A stretch of DNA of 64,000 nt, taken from contig CAVZVZ010000002.1 in assembly GCA_963778895.1 (NCBI GenBank), positions 496,001 to 560,000 of the forward strand, in the 5' to 3' direction. The first letter of the stretch is position 1. Every line of letters starts with the position of its first letter. The position numbers and the translations under genes were made by a program. This stretch comes from CAVZVZ01 sp963778895 (GTDB taxonomy: Bacteria; Actinomycetota; Acidimicrobiia; Acidimicrobiales; Acidimicrobilacustridaceae). A model generated the notes under the pieces. It saw nothing but the letters and a program-made list of their open reading frames with translations, was not told where the DNA came from and did not search any database. Shown here piece after piece: positions 56,753 through 64,000 of this stretch.

Positions 56753-57411
56753 TCCGACGAAGGACAGGGCGGGGTCCCGGCGCGGATGTGGCCGGCGCGA
56801 TCGCGTCCCGGCGGGTCGCCAAACGCGAGGAGCAGTACGCCCACGAGGTGCGGCGACTGCTCGACGCGGGCCTCGAGGTCATGCGCGCGTGCGGCACGGC
56901 GTCCAGCCCGCGAGTCGCCGACATCGTGGCCGCCGCCGGGCTCTCGAACGACGCGTTCTACCGCCATTTCGCGTCGAAGGAAGCACTGGTCGCCACCATC
57001 CTCGAGGACGGCACGGTGCGCCTCACCAGTTACCTCCGTCATCAGATGGAGAAGGCGTCGAGCCCCGAGGATCAGGTGCGGTGCTGGGTCGAGGGTGTGA
57101 TGGCGCAGGCGGCCGACGACGACATCGCGGCGACGACGCGTGCCGTGCTCTGGAACGGCGGCAGTCTCAGCGAACGCGTCGGGCCTGACCGCCCGTCGGC
57201 GGCGACATCGCTCGCGACCTTGCTGCATGAACCGTTCGCGCAGCTGGGCCGCACGGATCCGCAGACCGATGCCACGCTCGCGGCCCACGCCGCGGTCGGC
57301 CTGTTGGCGGACTTCCTGTGGCAGCGGGCGCGCCCGACGCGTGCGCAGATCGATCACGTCGTCGACTTCTGCCTCGCCGCCGTGGCTGCCGGGCCTGCCG
57401 CGGGCCGCTGA
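56733..57411 (+). CDS. TetR/AcrR family regulator (frame break near 56780)
   Basis: I prefer the ATG at 56733, 4 nt after a TATGAT -10 element, implying a leaderless mRNA: MSQNAILPTKDRAGSR in frame 3, then ADVAGAIASRRVAKREEQYA in frame 1 after one indel near 56780. If that is wrong, GTG 56788 gives a 207-residue protein. The helix-turn-helix is PRVADIVAAAGLSNDAFYRH followed by FASKEALVA. The operator overlaps its own promoter and that of the divergent ACAD operon, so it likely represses both. Confidence 0.82.
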
Positions 57412-57420
57412 CCGGATCGC

Positions 57421-58194
57421 ATGACCACCGCTGTCATCACGGGCGCCGCGAGCGGCATGGGTCGCGAGTGCGTCGAGACGTTGCGCGACCTCGTCGAGGT
57501 GGTCGTCGCCGTCGATCTCGAAGCGCCGACGATCGACGGAGCCGTCGGCGTCGCGTGCGATGTCGCCGATCCGGCCGCCGTGGCTGCGCTGGTCGACGAG
57601 GTCCGAGGGCTCGGACCGCTGCGAGCGCTGGTGCACGCGGCCGGCATCTCGCCTTCGATGGCCGACGCGCGCCGGGTGTTCGAGGTCGATCTCGTAGGCA
57701 CGTGGTCCGTTCTCGACAGCTTCCAGGCGCTGGCGCAGCGAGGATCCGCGGCGGTGTGCTTCTCGTCCTCGGCGGCCTATCAGATCGCGCCGTTCGTCGA
57801 TCCTGATCAGGCCGTCCTGCTGGACGATCCCGGAGCTCCTGAGTTCCTCGATCGGATCACGAGCGTCATCACCGACAGCGGACATGCCTACGCCTTGGCG
57901 AAGTGGGGAGTGATTCGCGCCGCTGGTCGAGCCGCGGTCCGGTGGGGTGCCTTCGGCGGACGCGTGAACTCGGTGGCGCCCGGCTTGATCGACACACCCA
58001 TGGGTCGCATGGAGTTGGAGCGCCAGCCCGCCATGCGCCAGATGTTGGAACGGACGCCCTTAGGCCGCCTCGGCGACCCGAAGGAGGTCGCGGCGGCCGT
58101 GCGCTACCTGCTCTCCGACGATGCGTCCTTCGTCTCCGGCATCGACCTGCTCGTCGACGGCGCGATGACTCGAGGTCAGACGGATCCGCGATGA
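57421..58194 (+). CDS. SDR family oxidoreductase
   Basis: 257 residues, intact. TGAASGMGRE cofactor loop, HAAGIS in place of NNAG, CFSSSAAYQIAPF and the YALAKWG catalytic pair with a longer than usual spacing from the Ser, then APGLIDTPMGRM. The 40-residue insert between Ser and Tyr (DPDQAVLLDDPGAPEFLDRI) recalls 3alpha-hydroxysteroid dehydrogenase-type SDRs, which have a similar insert. It starts 9 bp after the TetR stop, so it is co-transcribed with it. Confidence 0.9.
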   Translation: MTTAVITGAASGMGRECVETLRDLVEVVVAVDLEAPTIDGAVGVACDVADPAAVAALVDEVRGLGPLRALVHAAGISPSMADARRVFEVDLVGTWSVLDSFQALAQRGSAAVCFSSSAAYQIAPFVDPDQAVLLDDPGAPEFLDRITSVITDSGHAYALAKWGVIRAAGRAAVRWGAFGGRVNSVAPGLIDTPMGRMELERQPAMRQMLERTPLGRLGDPKEVAAAVRYLLSDDASFVSGIDLLVDGAMTRGQTDPR

Positions 58195-58628
58195 GGGCCG
58201 AGCCCGCGTAGGCGGCCGCATCCTCTCCGGCCCCGTCGCAACGGTGACTTGGGATGACATCAGTGTTCGAGAGTCGTCGGATATCTGGAACACCCCTGGG
58301 TGGAACCCGAGGGCTACGTTCTAGATCGGCAGGTCGTGGCCTGAAAATGTCGCTGGCAAACTAGTGACGCGACCGTTACAGACACAGCGCAAGATCACGC
58401 TCGACCAAGTGGTCGGGTTTGGTTTGTCTCACCGTGCCGATGGGTCGAGCCCGTCACGTCGACGAGATGGCCACCGCGGCCGTCGTTGGGTCCGGATCTG
58501 GCGAGCTGAGACGCTCGTGAGCCGTGCTCACGCAGTCGAGCACGAGCAGCCGCGCCCGACTGCCGACCGAGGCCCACTCGTGTCTACGTGCTGAAGCATC
58601 CGGCCTGATCGACACGGGACGAAAATGA
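58195..58628. other. Intergenic region without a recognised gene
   Basis: No ORF here has a credible protein sequence on either strand. A TGACATCAGTGTTC string at 58255-58268 resembles the GACGTCA operators but has no gene start nearby. The right end is bounded by a strong terminator for the leftward gene. Confidence 0.6.
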
Positions 58629-58667
58629 GATCGTGGCTGGGTCGCAGTGTGCGACCCAGCCACGATC
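58629..58667 (-). terminator. Rho-independent terminator of the secreted-protein gene
   Basis: A perfect 18-bp stem (GATCGTGGCTGGGTCGCA and its complement) around a 3-nt loop at 58647-58649. It is followed on the minus strand by TCATTTTCG. Located 45 bp after the stop of the 58712 gene. Confidence 0.85.
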
Positions 58668-58711
58668 CTCGATGGTGCAAGCGTGGGGACCCGCACCGAT
58701 TGCGTGTGCCC

Positions 58712-59404
58712 TTAGGCCAAGTTCAGCTGCCCGAGTCCGATCGGCGCCTTGGCGAGCTGGGGAGTGGTCGTCGAGCCGAGGTAGGTCGGTCCGACCAACG
58801 CGGTGACGCTGATCGACGACAGGATGTCGAGCGTCGTGGCGGCGCCACTGTCGTTGCCGGCGAAGGCACCGGAGATGGACGGAGCGGCCGTGGTGCCGTG
58901 GGCGGCGTCGTGGCCGATCTGGAACAAGGCATAGGAGTCAGTGAAGTTCCCACCCGGGCTCCCGACACCACCGTTGAGCTGAGTGAACGTCACGGTGCTG
59001 GTGGGCTGGACGAGCTTGGCGGCGCCCGACGCGGTGGCCCACTTCGCGCTGATGCTTGCACTCGACACGGTCTGGACGCCGGCGAGGGCCGTGGCGAAGT
59101 TGTTCGCGAAGGTGAAGGTGATGGTCCCGGACGACGCCTTGAGCTTGACGTTCGCGTTGTCGAGGTCGGTGCAGCCGTCGAGCTTGACCTTCGCGACTGC
59201 GGTTGCCGAGCCCGTGCCAGGGAAGACACCGGTGATCGGCGGGGTGATCGAGATGCTGCCTGTCATCGTGGTGCAGGTCACTCGGTCATGGGACACGTCG
59301 ATCGGTGGCGGTCCGGCCGCGTCCGACGACACGGCGAAGCCTCCGATCAGCGCAGTGACGGCGAGGCCCGCAGTCAGGGCCTTGAGCCGGCGGTCGAACT
59401 TCAT
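58712..59404 (-). CDS. Secreted protein of unknown function
   Basis: 230 residues. Basic N-terminus MKFDRRLKALTAG, a hydrophobic core (LAVTALIGGFAVSSDA) and a likely signal-peptidase I site near residue 29-30 (DAAG). The mature part is Ser/Thr/Ala/Gly-rich and beta-strand-like, with two Cys (VTCTTMTG, LDGCTDLD) that could form a disulfide. No catalytic motif seen. The composition is unlike the cytoplasmic enzymes around it. It is a monocistronic unit with long flanks and a strong terminator. Extracytoplasmic surface or adhesion-type role possible; not recognised. Confidence 0.8.
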   Translation of the reverse strand: MKFDRRLKALTAGLAVTALIGGFAVSSDAAGPPPIDVSHDRVTCTTMTGSISITPPITGVFPGTGSATAVAKVKLDGCTDLDNANVKLKASSGTITFTFANNFATALAGVQTVSSASISAKWATASGAAKLVQPTSTVTFTQLNGGVGSPGGNFTDSYALFQIGHDAAHGTTAAPSISGAFAGNDSGAATTLDILSSISVTALVGPTYLGSTTTPQLAKAPIGLGQLNLA

Positions 59405-60108
59405 GGTTTTGTACCCCCCGTTTCGAGGGCAGGGACGTCCTGCCCGCTCCTGGCGCCTGCTCAGGCAGAGACAGGCTCTTCCGATCAGCCCGCGACGAAT
59501 CGAGTGGATCGTTGTTGGTAGTACCCGCTGAGCGCGGATCCCGACGCAGCAAGGATGCAGTTGATTCCCCCAGGCATCTCGTTGTGATTTATAACAGTCA
59601 TGTCACCAGCACGCCAGGGTTTCGTGAACAACGCCGGGCTACAAGGACTCGCACAGGGTCCAAGACCCGGGGAACAGGGTCGATCGGCCCGAATGGTTCC
59701 TGAACCGGCAGCGTGCGATCGACTCCCCTGCTCTGACAGTCGCGTCATTCTTGGATCGAACGGGTCGCATCTGAGCGCTGCCGGGCTGATGGCGCTCCCC
59801 GTCCACGTTTCCTCATGGTGTGGCTGATGACGCGCGCCTCCGGTCCGGTGTGAGCGGGGGAAAGCCGATAGGCCCCAAATGAAGGTCAGTGGCCGAAGGC
59901 GAGTGGTGGCCGGGGGACCGAAGCTCGGCGCGCTGCCCCTGCGGATCGGCCAGATCGCCATCGGCTAGCCCGAAGGGACATACCTCACAGCGGTCCCCCC
60001 CCGGCTGTGACATGGTGGGCCGGGTCGTCTCTCGACGACCCGGCCATCACCATGTTTGGTAGCACGCGACGCGGGAGGATGACGTGTGACCACTCCAGGT
60101 GCGGCGCG
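59405..60108. other. Non-coding region of about 700 bp with hairpins
   Basis: No convincing ORF. It holds several GC-rich inverted segments (GGGGGACCG near 59913 and CGGTCCCCC near 59991) and a long hairpin at 60012-60053. The right part could be the leader of the VOC gene, the left part the leader of the secreted protein. I could not match it to a known riboswitch. Confidence 0.55.
60012..60053. other. Long imperfect hairpin
   Basis: ATGGTGGGCCGGGTCGTC pairs with the downstream segment over 18 bp, with a 2-nt bulge and a 4-nt loop (60030-60033). It lies 56 bp before the VOC gene. It could be a terminator or a 5' leader structure; there is no T run. Confidence 0.5.
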
Positions 60109-60555
60109 ATGAGCGGGCGCGTCGTGTTCAACCATGTCGGGCAGTGCGTCTCGGACCTCGCGTTGTCGCGGCGCTTCTACGAGGATCTGCTCGGTTTCGA
60201 GTTCTGGCGCGAGATCTCACCGCCGGACCGGGCGACGGCCCAGCTGCTCGCGCTCGACGGGCCGCTCGCCATGACGGCGTGCTACCTACGTCGCGACGGG
60301 TTCATCCTCGAGCTGCTCCACTACGCGGACCCGTCCCATCGGCGGGAATCGGCTCGACGCTCGATGGACGAGCCCGGGCTCACGCACATCTCGTTGTCGT
60401 GCGACATCGAGGGGGTCTGCGCGCGTGTCGCGGAGTACGGCGGCGAGGTGCTGACCGACACCGACATCAAGGCTGGCATCTTCATCCGTGATCCGGACGG
60501 CCAACTCGTTGAGCTGTTACCGCTCGGCTACGCCGATCACGTACGAGAGGCCTAG
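60109..60555 (+). CDS. VOC/glyoxalase family protein
   Basis: 148 residues from MSGRVVFNHVGQCVSD. The two beta-alpha-beta-beta-beta units of the vicinal oxygen chelate fold show as FNHVGQCVSDLALSRRFYED, LLGFEFW and, in the second half, GLTHISLSCDIEG and FIRDPDGQLVELLP. Candidate metal ligands are His9 and the late Glu. Members include glyoxalases, epimerases and extradiol dioxygenases. Stop overlaps the convergent SDR stop by 4 bp. Function unassigned. Confidence 0.85.
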   Translation: MSGRVVFNHVGQCVSDLALSRRFYEDLLGFEFWREISPPDRATAQLLALDGPLAMTACYLRRDGFILELLHYADPSHRRESARRSMDEPGLTHISLSCDIEGVCARVAEYGGEVLTDTDIKAGIFIRDPDGQLVELLPLGYADHVREA

Positions 60556-61289
60556 GCGAGCTTCGCGGCCCACCCTCCGTCGACGGGTATGACGGCGCCC
60601 GAGACGAACGAGGCCCGATCCGAGGCCAGGAAGGCCGCAACCTCGGCCACCTCGCCGGCCTGGCCGCCCCGGTTCAACGCCGCCTTCTCGAGGATGCCCG
60701 GGATGTTCTCCCCGCCCGCGCTCATCGCGGTGTAGATGAAGCCCGGGCAGAGGCAGTTGACGCGGATGCCCTGAGCCCCGTATTCGACGGCCGCGGTCTT
60801 GGTGATGGCGATGACCCCCGCCTTGGCGGCCGAGTACACGCCGGTGAACATCGAGCCGTTGAGCCCGCCCGTCGACGACCAGTTGACGATCGACCCGCCC
60901 TCGCCCGACTCGACCATGGCCCGGATCCCATGCTTCGTGCCGAGCAGCACGCCGCGCAGATCGACATTCATCAACCGGTCGTACTGCTCCATCGTGACGT
61001 CCGCGAGCATCGCGGCATCGGCGATGCCGGCGACGTTGCACACGACGTCGACGCGGCCGAACGCGCTGACGGCCGCCGCCACCATGGCTTCGACGTCGTC
61101 TTCCTCGGAGACATCGCAATGCACAGCCAGCGCGTCCGGGCCGACTTCCGCCGCCGTGTCCTGCTCGGCTCCGCTGACGTCGGCCGCGACGACCTTGGCT
61201 CCCTCTCGGGCGAACACCTCGACCGAGGCCTTGCCCATGCCCGAGCCCGCACCGGTCACGACCGCAACCTTGCCGTCCAACAATCCCAT
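60552..61289 (-). CDS. SDR family oxidoreductase
   Basis: 245 residues, intact. TGAGSGMGKA, CNVAGIAD in the NNAG position, NWSSTGG, YSAAKAGVIAITK, CPGFIYTAMSAGG and the terminal VDGGWAAKLA. ATG at 61289 overlaps the epoxide hydrolase stop (TGATG), so it follows that enzyme in the P450-epoxide hydrolase-SDR operon. Plausible role: oxidation of the diol or alcohol formed upstream. Confidence 0.93.
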   Translation of the reverse strand: MGLLDGKVAVVTGAGSGMGKASVEVFAREGAKVVAADVSGAEQDTAAEVGPDALAVHCDVSEEDDVEAMVAAAVSAFGRVDVVCNVAGIADAAMLADVTMEQYDRLMNVDLRGVLLGTKHGIRAMVESGEGGSIVNWSSTGGLNGSMFTGVYSAAKAGVIAITKTAAVEYGAQGIRVNCLCPGFIYTAMSAGGENIPGILEKAALNRGGQAGEVAEVAAFLASDRASFVSGAVIPVDGGWAAKLA

Positions 61290-62448
61290 CAGGAGACTCC
61301 CTCGTCAGTTCGTCGTTGGTTTCGGAAGAAGGTGCGCACGTCGTCGACGAACAACTCGGGTTGTTCCATCGCCGCGAAGTGTCCACCGCGCGGCATGTCG
61401 GCCCAATGCGTGACGTTGTAGCGCCGCTCGACCCAGGAGCGCGGGAAGCGCACCACCTCCTTGGGGTAGCGCGCCACGCCGGTGGGCACGCCCACGTAGC
61501 CGGGCTCGCCCTCCCCGGAACCGCGGTGTTGGTGCTCCCAGTAGAGACGGGCTGACGAGGCACTCGTGCCGGTCACCCAGTACACCATCGCGTTCGTGAT
61601 CAGCTGATCTCGGGTGAACACCGTCTCCGGGTCACCGTCGCAGTCGCTCCAGGTTCGGAACTTCTCGACGGTCCAGGCCAGTAGGCCGGCGGGCGAGTCG
61701 TTGAGGCCGACGCCGAGTGTCTGTGGCTTGGTCGATTGCTCGTGGGCGTAGCCCGACTCGTCGCGTTGGAACTGCTGCATGGCTGCGAGGTCGGCCTTGT
61801 CCTGCTCGGTGAGTTCGAGCCGCTCCTCTGGAGGCTCGCCGATCGGCATGTTGAGGTGGATCGCCGTGCAGTGCTCGGCATCCAGTGCGCCGATTCGCGT
61901 CGTGACCTGCGCGCCCCAGTCGCCACCCTGCGCGCCGTATCTCGAGTAGCCGAGTTCGTTGCATCAGCTCGACGAACGCCCGAGCGATGCGCCAGGTGTC
62001 CCAGCCGCGTGCTTGGGTGGGTCCGGAGAACCCATAGCCGGGCAACGATGGCGCGATCACGTGGAAGGCATCTGCGGCCACTCCACCGTGCGCCTCTGGA
62101 TCGGTCAGGCGGGGGATGACGTCGAGGAACTCCACGATCGAGCCCGGCCAACCGTGTGTGATCAGTAGCGGAAACGCGTCCTCGTGCGTCGAGCGTGCGT
62201 GCACGAAGTGGATCGGCTGATCGTCGACGACAGTGCGACGGTGCGTCGAGCGCGTTCAGTCGCGCTTCCTGCGTTCGCCAGTCATAGATGTCGCGCCAGT
62301 ACTTCACCAGCTCGCGCAGGTAGTCGACCGGGATTCCGTACTCCCAGCCGGTGCCGTCGATCTGGTCGGGGAACCGGGTCTGCTCCAGACGGCGACGCAG
62401 GTCGTGGAGTACGGCATCGTCGACGCGGATCTCGAAGTCCTCGATCAC
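61289..62448 (-). CDS. Epoxide hydrolase, EHN-type alpha/beta hydrolase (frame breaks near 62245 and 61945)
   Basis: About 386 residues from GTG 62448 (AGGA upstream). The N-terminal EHN domain shows FEIRVDDAVLHDLRRRLEQT, FPDQIDGTGWEYG and YWRDIYDWRTQEARLN. The frame then changes near 62245 to the oxyanion ITHGWPGS and LPGYGFSGP, and again near 61945 to the nucleophile Asp in GGDWGAQ. The C-terminal part holds the catalytic His in RGGHFAAMEQPE. The order and content match bacterial/fungal microsomal-type epoxide hydrolases. It lies 13 bp after the P450, whose product could be an epoxide. Confidence 0.87.
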
Positions 62449-62461
62449 GGGAAGTCCTGCA

Positions 62462-63661
62462 TCATCGCGTGACGACCGGCAGGGTCTCCCATCCACGCAC
62501 GGTGGAGGTGGGCGACAGCCGGGCGTTGTCGAGATCCACGTCCCACGTGGGAAAGCGTTCGAGGACCTCGTCCAGTGCGATGCGCCCCTCGAGTCGGGCC
62601 AGCGCGGCGCCCAGACAGAAGTGGATGCCGTAGCCGAACGTCAGGTGCTGGCCGACCTCGCGATGGATGTCGAAGGAATCGCCATCGGGGAACCTTCGAT
62701 CGTCGCGATTGGCCGATCCCATCAGCATCATCATGATGCTCCCTTCGGGCACGATCTCGCCGTGGTGCTCCACGTCGCGGGTCATGTACCGCGCCACGTG
62801 CGGTGCCGGCGACTCGTAGCGCAGGAGCTCCTCGATCGCGTTCGGGATGAGGCTGCGATCTTCGACGAGCTCCCGCCGTTGATCGGGATGGTCGCTCAGC
62901 ACCTTGCCGGTCCAGCCGATCAGCCGCGTTGTCGTCTCGTTGCCGGCGCCCGCGACGACGTTCACGTACGTGAGCACCTCCTCGCGCGTGAGCCTCCGCG
63001 TCGTTCCGGTCTCGTCCTCGAACTCGGCGTGCAACATCTCCGTCATCAGGTCGTCGGACGGGTGCTCGGCCCGCCAGTCGATGTACTCCTCGAAGGCTTC
63101 GCCGGATGCGATGCGGTCGGGTGCGACGCGCATCGGTTCTCCCGGCTTGGTTCGCAGGTTGGCGTCCGACTGGTCGCGAATCGCCTCCTGGTCTTCCTCG
63201 GGGATGCCGAGGAGCATGCCGATCACGCGCATCGGCATCTGCGCGCCGAGGTCGCGGATGAAGTCGAACCCATCCGCCCCGACCAGCGGATCCAGGCTGC
63301 GAGCGCAGAACTCCCTGATCTGCGGTTCGAGGGCGTTCATCTTCTTCGGCGTGAACACCCGGGACAGGAGTCCTCGATGCATCGTGTGGATCGGTGGGTC
63401 CTCGAAGATGATCACCCCGGGTGGGAACTCGATGTCCGCCCGGATCAGCTCGACGATCGCGCCGCGGCCGGAGATGTACGTCTCACGGTCGACGAGCGCG
63501 CGCTCTACATCGTCGAACCGGCTGAGCGCGTAGAAGTCGTACTCGTCGTTGCGGTACAGCGGCGCCTCTTCTCGGAGCCTGCGGTACACGGGATACGGAT
63601 CGGCGTTTATCTCGACGTCGTACGGGTCGTACGAGACGCCGGTGTCGGTCGTGTTACTCAC
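62462..63661 (-). CDS. Cytochrome P450 (copy 3 of 3)
   Basis: 399 residues from GTG 63661 (AAAGGA upstream); the longer open frame to 63940 is not coding. I-helix AGAGNETTTR, K-helix EELLRYE and haem loop FGYGIHFCLGAALAR. Same length and N-terminal motif (YDPYDVEINADPYP) as the copies at 4203 and 35561, and close to copy 1 across EDETGTTRRLT. Heads the leftward operon P450, epoxide hydrolase, SDR. Confidence 0.95.
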   Translation of the reverse strand: MSNTTDTGVSYDPYDVEINADPYPVYRRLREEAPLYRNDEYDFYALSRFDDVERALVDRETYISGRGAIVELIRADIEFPPGVIIFEDPPIHTMHRGLLSRVFTPKKMNALEPQIREFCARSLDPLVGADGFDFIRDLGAQMPMRVIGMLLGIPEEDQEAIRDQSDANLRTKPGEPMRVAPDRIASGEAFEEYIDWRAEHPSDDLMTEMLHAEFEDETGTTRRLTREEVLTYVNVVAGAGNETTTRLIGWTGKVLSDHPDQRRELVEDRSLIPNAIEELLRYESPAPHVARYMTRDVEHHGEIVPEGSIMMMLMGSANRDDRRFPDGDSFDIHREVGQHLTFGYGIHFCLGAALARLEGRIALDEVLERFPTWDVDLDNARLSPTSTVRGWETLPVVTR

Positions 63662-63674
63662 GGGCAACGTCCTT

Positions 63675-64000
63675 TCAGGCGATCTCGGGCCGAGCGCCCG
63701 GCGGTTGGTCGAGCACGTCGAGCTGCGTGCCGTCCTGGCGGATGAGCGTTCCGTTGACCAGCACGTGGCGCAGGCCGATCGGTTCCTCCGCGGTGAGGCG
63801 TTCGCCGTCGGCCGGGAAGTCGCGCACACGCTTCGTGGGACCGGGTGCAACCGTCTCCGGATCGAAGACACACACATCGGCCCAGTAGCCCTCCCGCAGG
63901 TAGCCGCGACGTACGAAGCCGAACATGTCAGCCGGCTCACCGGTCAGCTTGCGCAGGGCGTGCTCGAGGGTCAACACCCCGCGCTCGCGTACCCACGTAC
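63675..64000 (-). CDS. Amidohydrolase, N-acyl-D-amino-acid deacylase type, 5' end outside window
   Basis: C-terminal 108 residues only. TLEHALRKLTGEPADMFG, RRGYLREGYWADVCVFDP and a final beta-sandwich with HVLVNGTLI are typical of D-aminoacylase/dihydroorotase-like amidohydrolases, where the barrel end and composite domain close the protein. The frame is open to the window edge. Precedes the P450 by 13 bp in the same direction. The metal-binding region is outside the window, so the exact family is uncertain. Confidence 0.8.
   Translation of the reverse strand, partial: TWVRERGVLTLEHALRKLTGEPADMFGFVRRGYLREGYWADVCVFDPETVAPGPTKRVRDFPADGERLTAEEPIGLRHVLVNGTLIRQDGTQLDVLDQPPGARPEIA

Noticed and set aside
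58255..58268. TGACATCAGTGTTC, similar to the GACGTCA operators
   Set aside because: One mismatch in the core and no gene start within several hundred bases in a suitable direction.
59600..59827. Short ORF containing FVNNAGLQGLA, resembling the SDR NNAG motif
   Set aside because: No other SDR block precedes or follows it; most likely coincidence. A decayed SDR fragment cannot be fully excluded.
59840..60000. Possible riboswitch (GC-rich hairpins upstream of the secreted protein or the VOC gene)
   Set aside because: I could not match the conserved core of any riboswitch class I know (cobalamin, c-di-GMP, ydaO-type). Kept only as a structured non-coding region.
1..64000. Programmed ribosomal frameshifting as the cause of the many frame breaks
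   Set aside because: There is no common slippery heptamer or downstream structure. Breaks fall at varied positions in unrelated enzymes and several are simple homopolymer length changes.
1..64000. Mobile elements, CRISPR arrays, prophage genes, tRNA or rRNA genes
   Set aside because: No transposase, integrase, regular spaced repeats, phage structural proteins or RNA-gene signatures were seen on either strand.

Overview
The window is about 64 kb of high-G+C, densely coding bacterial DNA. It holds a run of catabolic genes with no rRNA, tRNA, CRISPR array or transposase that I can see. Actinobacteria are suggested by the G+C content, frequent GTG/TTG starts, probable leaderless promoters, several LLM-type (F420/flavin) oxidoreductases and the sheer number of TetR, acyl-CoA dehydrogenase, SDR and P450 genes. 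The style resembles uncultured Acidimicrobiia or mycobacteria-like degraders, but taxonomy is inference only.

Layout. 0-5.4 kb: two SDRs, TetR, acyl-CoA ligase, TetR, cytochrome P450. 5.5-12.5 kb: LLM oxidoreductase, two acyl-CoA dehydrogenase (ACAD) pairs in opposite orientations, a SnoaL-like protein and a KshB-like Rieske reductase. 12.6-18.2 kb: acyl-CoA ligase, TauD dioxygenase, SDR, carboxymuconolactone-decarboxylase-like protein, Rieske oxygenase and a small partner ORF. 18.3-25.1 kb: TetR, amidohydrolase, NtaA/SnaA-type monooxygenase, CoA transferase, CitE-like lyase, enoyl-CoA hydratase, FMN reductase. 25.2-30.1 kb: a branched-chain/carboxylate-type ABC importer in which both permeases and one ATPase are fused. 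30.1-33.1 kb: an unusual duplicated-domain protein facing its TetR, then a CoA transferase. 33.2-52.6 kb: divergent catabolic operons (SDR/ALDH-P450-thioesterase, hydratase/ACAD pair, SDR/amidohydrolase-ligase, thiolase-DUF35/LLM-LLM-esterase) that share an intergenic palindrome built on GACGTCA. 52.6-58.2 kb: quinone-oxidoreductase-like MDR, hydratase, APH-type kinase and ACAD facing TetR-SDR. 58.2-60.1 kb: mostly non-coding, with one secreted protein. 60.1-64 kb: VOC protein, SDR, epoxide hydrolase, P450 and a truncated amidohydrolase.

Functionally the genes suggest import, CoA activation, oxygenation (three P450s, a Rieske system, flavin monooxygenases) and beta-oxidation-like side-chain removal of hydrophobic, possibly polycyclic or isoprenoid, acids. 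Heteromeric ACAD pairs, an Ltp2-like thiolase beside a DUF35 protein and a KshB-like reductase recall steroid side-chain and ring degradation. The actual substrate cannot be read from the sequence.

Caveat for all users of this annotation: roughly 30 or more genes or gene positions show single-base frame breaks inside otherwise well conserved proteins. Several are cured by removing one base from a short homopolymer. I treat these as probable sequencing/assembly indels, not pseudogenes, and give each such gene one span.
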